From assembly GCA_030641105.1 (NCBI GenBank), contig DAOWHZ010000075.1, positions 1 to 5,955 of the forward strand: a stretch of 5,955 bases of DNA, in the 5' to 3' direction. Below are positions 5,254 through 5,955 of this stretch, piece after piece; within the stretch, counting starts at the first letter, position 1; the number at the start of each line of letters is the position of its first letter. Under the pieces are notes generated by a model. It was not told the origin of the DNA. It did no database searches and saw only the letters and a program-made list of their open reading frames with translations. The position numbers and the translations under genes are program-made. This DNA is from a bacterium (GTDB lineage Bacteria; Patescibacteria; ABY1; BM507; VMTK01).

Positions 5254-5394
5254 GCCGCCCAGCCATGAATGGCAGGGCTAGATTTTAGGTTTTTAATCCC
5301 GCTAAAGCGGAATATTGCTAATCACATTTTTACCTATAGCCCGATTTATCGGGCTTACAAACTCATAACATAGCCCTGCCGTTCACGGGGCGGC
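5254..5394. repeat. Composite palindromic repeat with nested hairpins
   Basis: The outer arms GCCGCCC (5254-5260) and GGGCGGC (5388-5394), plus the perfect pair GGCAGGGCTA (5271-5280) and TAGCCCTGCC (5371-5380), enclose smaller hairpins: GCCAT-GA-ATGGC (5262-5273), CCGCT-AA-AGCGG (5299-5310), AGCCCGAT-TT-ATCGGGCT (5338-5355) and CCGT-TC-ACGG (5379-5388). It is far more GC-rich than its surroundings and starts just after the lipoprotein stop codon. A REP/MITE-like mosaic is likely; no protein gene is visible in it. From 5395 to 5473 I see nothing further. Confidence 0.8.
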
Positions 5395-5473
5395 GGCGAG
5401 CGGGATAGCTTTGGGAATTGCAAAGTTGGTTGCGTAAGACTGAGTTAATAAACAAACAATAATATTTTAAAAT

Positions 5474-5507
5474 AAAACTGCCAGTTTAACATAGGCAGTT
5501 TTTGTTT
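5474..5507 (+). terminator. Rho-independent terminator
   Basis: AAAACTGCC (5474-5482) pairs perfectly with GGCAGTTTT (5494-5502) around an 11-base loop, followed by a T-rich tail ending at 5507. It would end + strand transcription coming from the lipoprotein gene. The A-rich left side means it could also work on the minus strand. Confidence 0.75.
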
Positions 5508-5509
5508 AC

Positions 5510-5549
5510 AAAAAAAACGGCCAAACTCTGTTAAAATTGAATTTGGCCG
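5510..5549 (-). terminator. Minus-strand rho-independent terminator
   Basis: On the minus strand CGGCCAAATTC pairs with GAGTTTGGCCG (5549-5539 with 5528-5518) over 11 pairs around a 10-base loop, followed directly by eight Ts (5517-5510). One pair is T-G on this strand but would be an A-C mismatch in a + strand RNA, and only this strand has the T-run. Both facts point to function on the minus strand. Confidence 0.8.
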
Positions 5550-5579
5550 AATGGCAATTATCACTTTATGCGTATTTCT
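5510..5579 (-). ncRNA. Candidate orphan small RNA of about 70 bases
   Basis: A good minus-strand promoter (5614-5586) predicts a transcript starting near 5579, and a strong minus-strand terminator ends it at about 5510. The RNA would be some 30 unpaired bases followed by the terminator hairpin and U-tail. No convincing open reading frame lies between. This matches the usual layout of a very short trans-acting small RNA, but no known RNA family is recognised. Alternatives are an attenuated leader whose gene has been lost, or chance promoter-like sequence in AT-rich DNA beside a bidirectional terminator region. Confidence 0.4.
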
Positions 5580-5585
5580 TCCAAT

Positions 5586-5614
5586 ATTTAAGCATAAAAC
5601 AAAAATAATGTCAA
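5586..5614 (-). promoter_or_regulatory. Minus-strand promoter with -35 and extended -10
   Basis: On the minus strand a perfect TTGACA (5614-5609) is followed, after exactly 17 bases, by TTAAAT (5591-5586), preceded by TGC, so an extended -10 is present too. TTAAAT matches TATAAT at four of six positions. It is the only element in the window with a perfect -35 at ideal spacing. The only thing downstream is the short hairpin unit at 5510-5549. Confidence 0.6.
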
Positions 5615-5638
5615 GGTCTGGATTTTTGTTTTAAAAAA

Positions 5639-5647
5639 TGTTAGAAT
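5639..5647 (+). promoter_or_regulatory. Possible extended -10 promoter for the last gene
   Basis: TGTTAGAAT matches the extended -10 pattern with one hexamer mismatch. The -35 region (about 5619-5624) is weak. Transcription would start near 5654, inside the 11-base tandem repeat, and run through the inverted repeat to the gene at 5861. It would be divergent from the minus-strand promoter at 5586-5614. Confidence 0.35.
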
Positions 5648-5650
5648 AGT

Positions 5651-5683
5651 TATAGTTTATTTATAGTTTATTTATAGTTTATT
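5651..5683. repeat. Three exact tandem copies of an 11-base unit
   Basis: TATAGTTTATT occurs three times head to tail without a mismatch (5651, 5662, 5673). The period of 11 bases is close to one helical turn, so a bound protein would see the units on the same face. It lies just downstream of a possible promoter. It may equally be a simple slippage repeat. Confidence 0.8.
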
Positions 5684-5698
5684 TTGAAGAACGAAACG

Positions 5699-5826
5699 CT
5701 TTTTTTGTCATTCCGAGCCCGCAGGCGAGGAATCCCTTAAATGTGATAATACAATCATTCGTGTCGCTTACCGCATTCAAGGGATTTCTCTCTCCGCTGC
5801 GGCTTCGTTTGAAATGACAAAAAAAG
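5699..5826. repeat. 128-base inverted repeat of the GTCATTCC...GGAATCCC type
   Basis: The ends pair perfectly over 14 bases: CTTTTTTTGTCATT (5699-5712) with AATGACAAAAAAAG (5813-5826). Further in, AATCCCTT (5731-5738) pairs with AAGGGATT (5779-5786), and the GC-rich arm middles are recognisably the same sequence with small indels. The loop is about 40 bases (5739-5778). Elements of this 'GTCATTCCGAG...GAATC' style recur between genes of several bacterial groups; that link is from memory. It carries no protein gene and looks like a MITE-like non-coding repeat. Confidence 0.85.
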
Positions 5827-5860
5827 AGCATTTTGTAATTCAAAGGGTTTTCTAAAATAT

Positions 5861-5955
5861 ATGATTAATCCTACAATGGCGCGAAAAACAGAGAATATTT
5901 TAACTTTAACTGAAAACACCAAAAAGTTATTTCAGGTGATTTATCATGGGCAGAA
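5861..5955 (+). CDS. 5' end of an unidentified gene, cut by the window edge
   Basis: Thirty-one codons are visible from ATG 5861, reading MINPTMARKTENILTLTENT and onward to VIYHGQ, open to the edge. The residue mix (charged, with a helix-like ILTLTENTKKLFQVIY) is that of an ordinary soluble protein with no signal peptide. A second ATG at 5876 (MARKTEN...) is an equally plausible start, since neither has a ribosome binding site. Too little is present to name a family. It follows the 5699-5826 inverted repeat by 34 bases. Confidence 0.6.
   Translation, partial: MINPTMARKTENILTLTENTKKLFQVIYHGQ

Noticed and set aside
5651..5683. CRISPR array
   Set aside because: Units are 11 bases with no spacers; no cas genes nearby.
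5253..5860. tRNA or other classical structured RNA in the GC-rich part of the spacer
   Set aside because: No cloverleaf, no TTC-type T-loop and no CCA end; the structure is explained by nested palindromes.

Overview
The window is AT-rich and every confident gene lies on the + strand. Two predicted lipoproteins, a cytoplasmic PAS-HisKA-HATPase kinase with an 'HQLRTPL' H-box, a REC-REC protein, tiny membrane proteins, few Shine-Dalgarno sites and many palindromic repeats suggest a Candidate Phyla Radiation (Patescibacteria) genome. This is inferred from gene style only, because no marker gene is present; another low-GC lineage is possible.

Layout. 1-903: a degenerate palindromic repeat, then a lipoprotein (62-748) with a LolA/DUF4412-like look. 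889-1335: an extended -10 promoter placed so that the four-helix membrane protein (904-1335) would be read from a leaderless transcript. 1398-1931: a short MscS-type channel that stops after its beta domain, followed directly by a perfect palindrome (1933-1952). 1969-2177: a small reading frame that makes better sense if a T-run frameshift is repaired. 2277-4314: a two-component unit made of an extended -10 promoter, a perfect DnaA-box sequence in the leader, a soluble sensor kinase and, 11 bases later, a protein of two receiver domains with no output domain. 4313-5252: a 75-residue two-helix membrane protein and a second lipoprotein. 5253-5860: about 600 bases without a protein gene, full of structured DNA. 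5861-5955: the start of an unidentified gene cut by the window edge.

How the genes relate. The kinase and double receiver probably form one signalling pair. The lipoproteins, the channel and the small membrane proteins are envelope components, but nothing here ties them to the signalling pair.

The most interesting material is non-coding. Two long inverted repeats (4313-4416 and 4656-4776) fill both spacers around the 75-codon gene almost exactly from stop codon to start codon. They differ in sequence but share a design, with arms built from tandem 7-8 base units. A minus-strand promoter and a minus-strand terminator only about 70 bases apart (5614-5510) suggest a tiny orphan RNA. A GC-rich 96-base stretch sits in frame inside the kinase PAS region and looks like a palindromic repeat captured by a gene. 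Several short palindromes share a T-NN-A centre.
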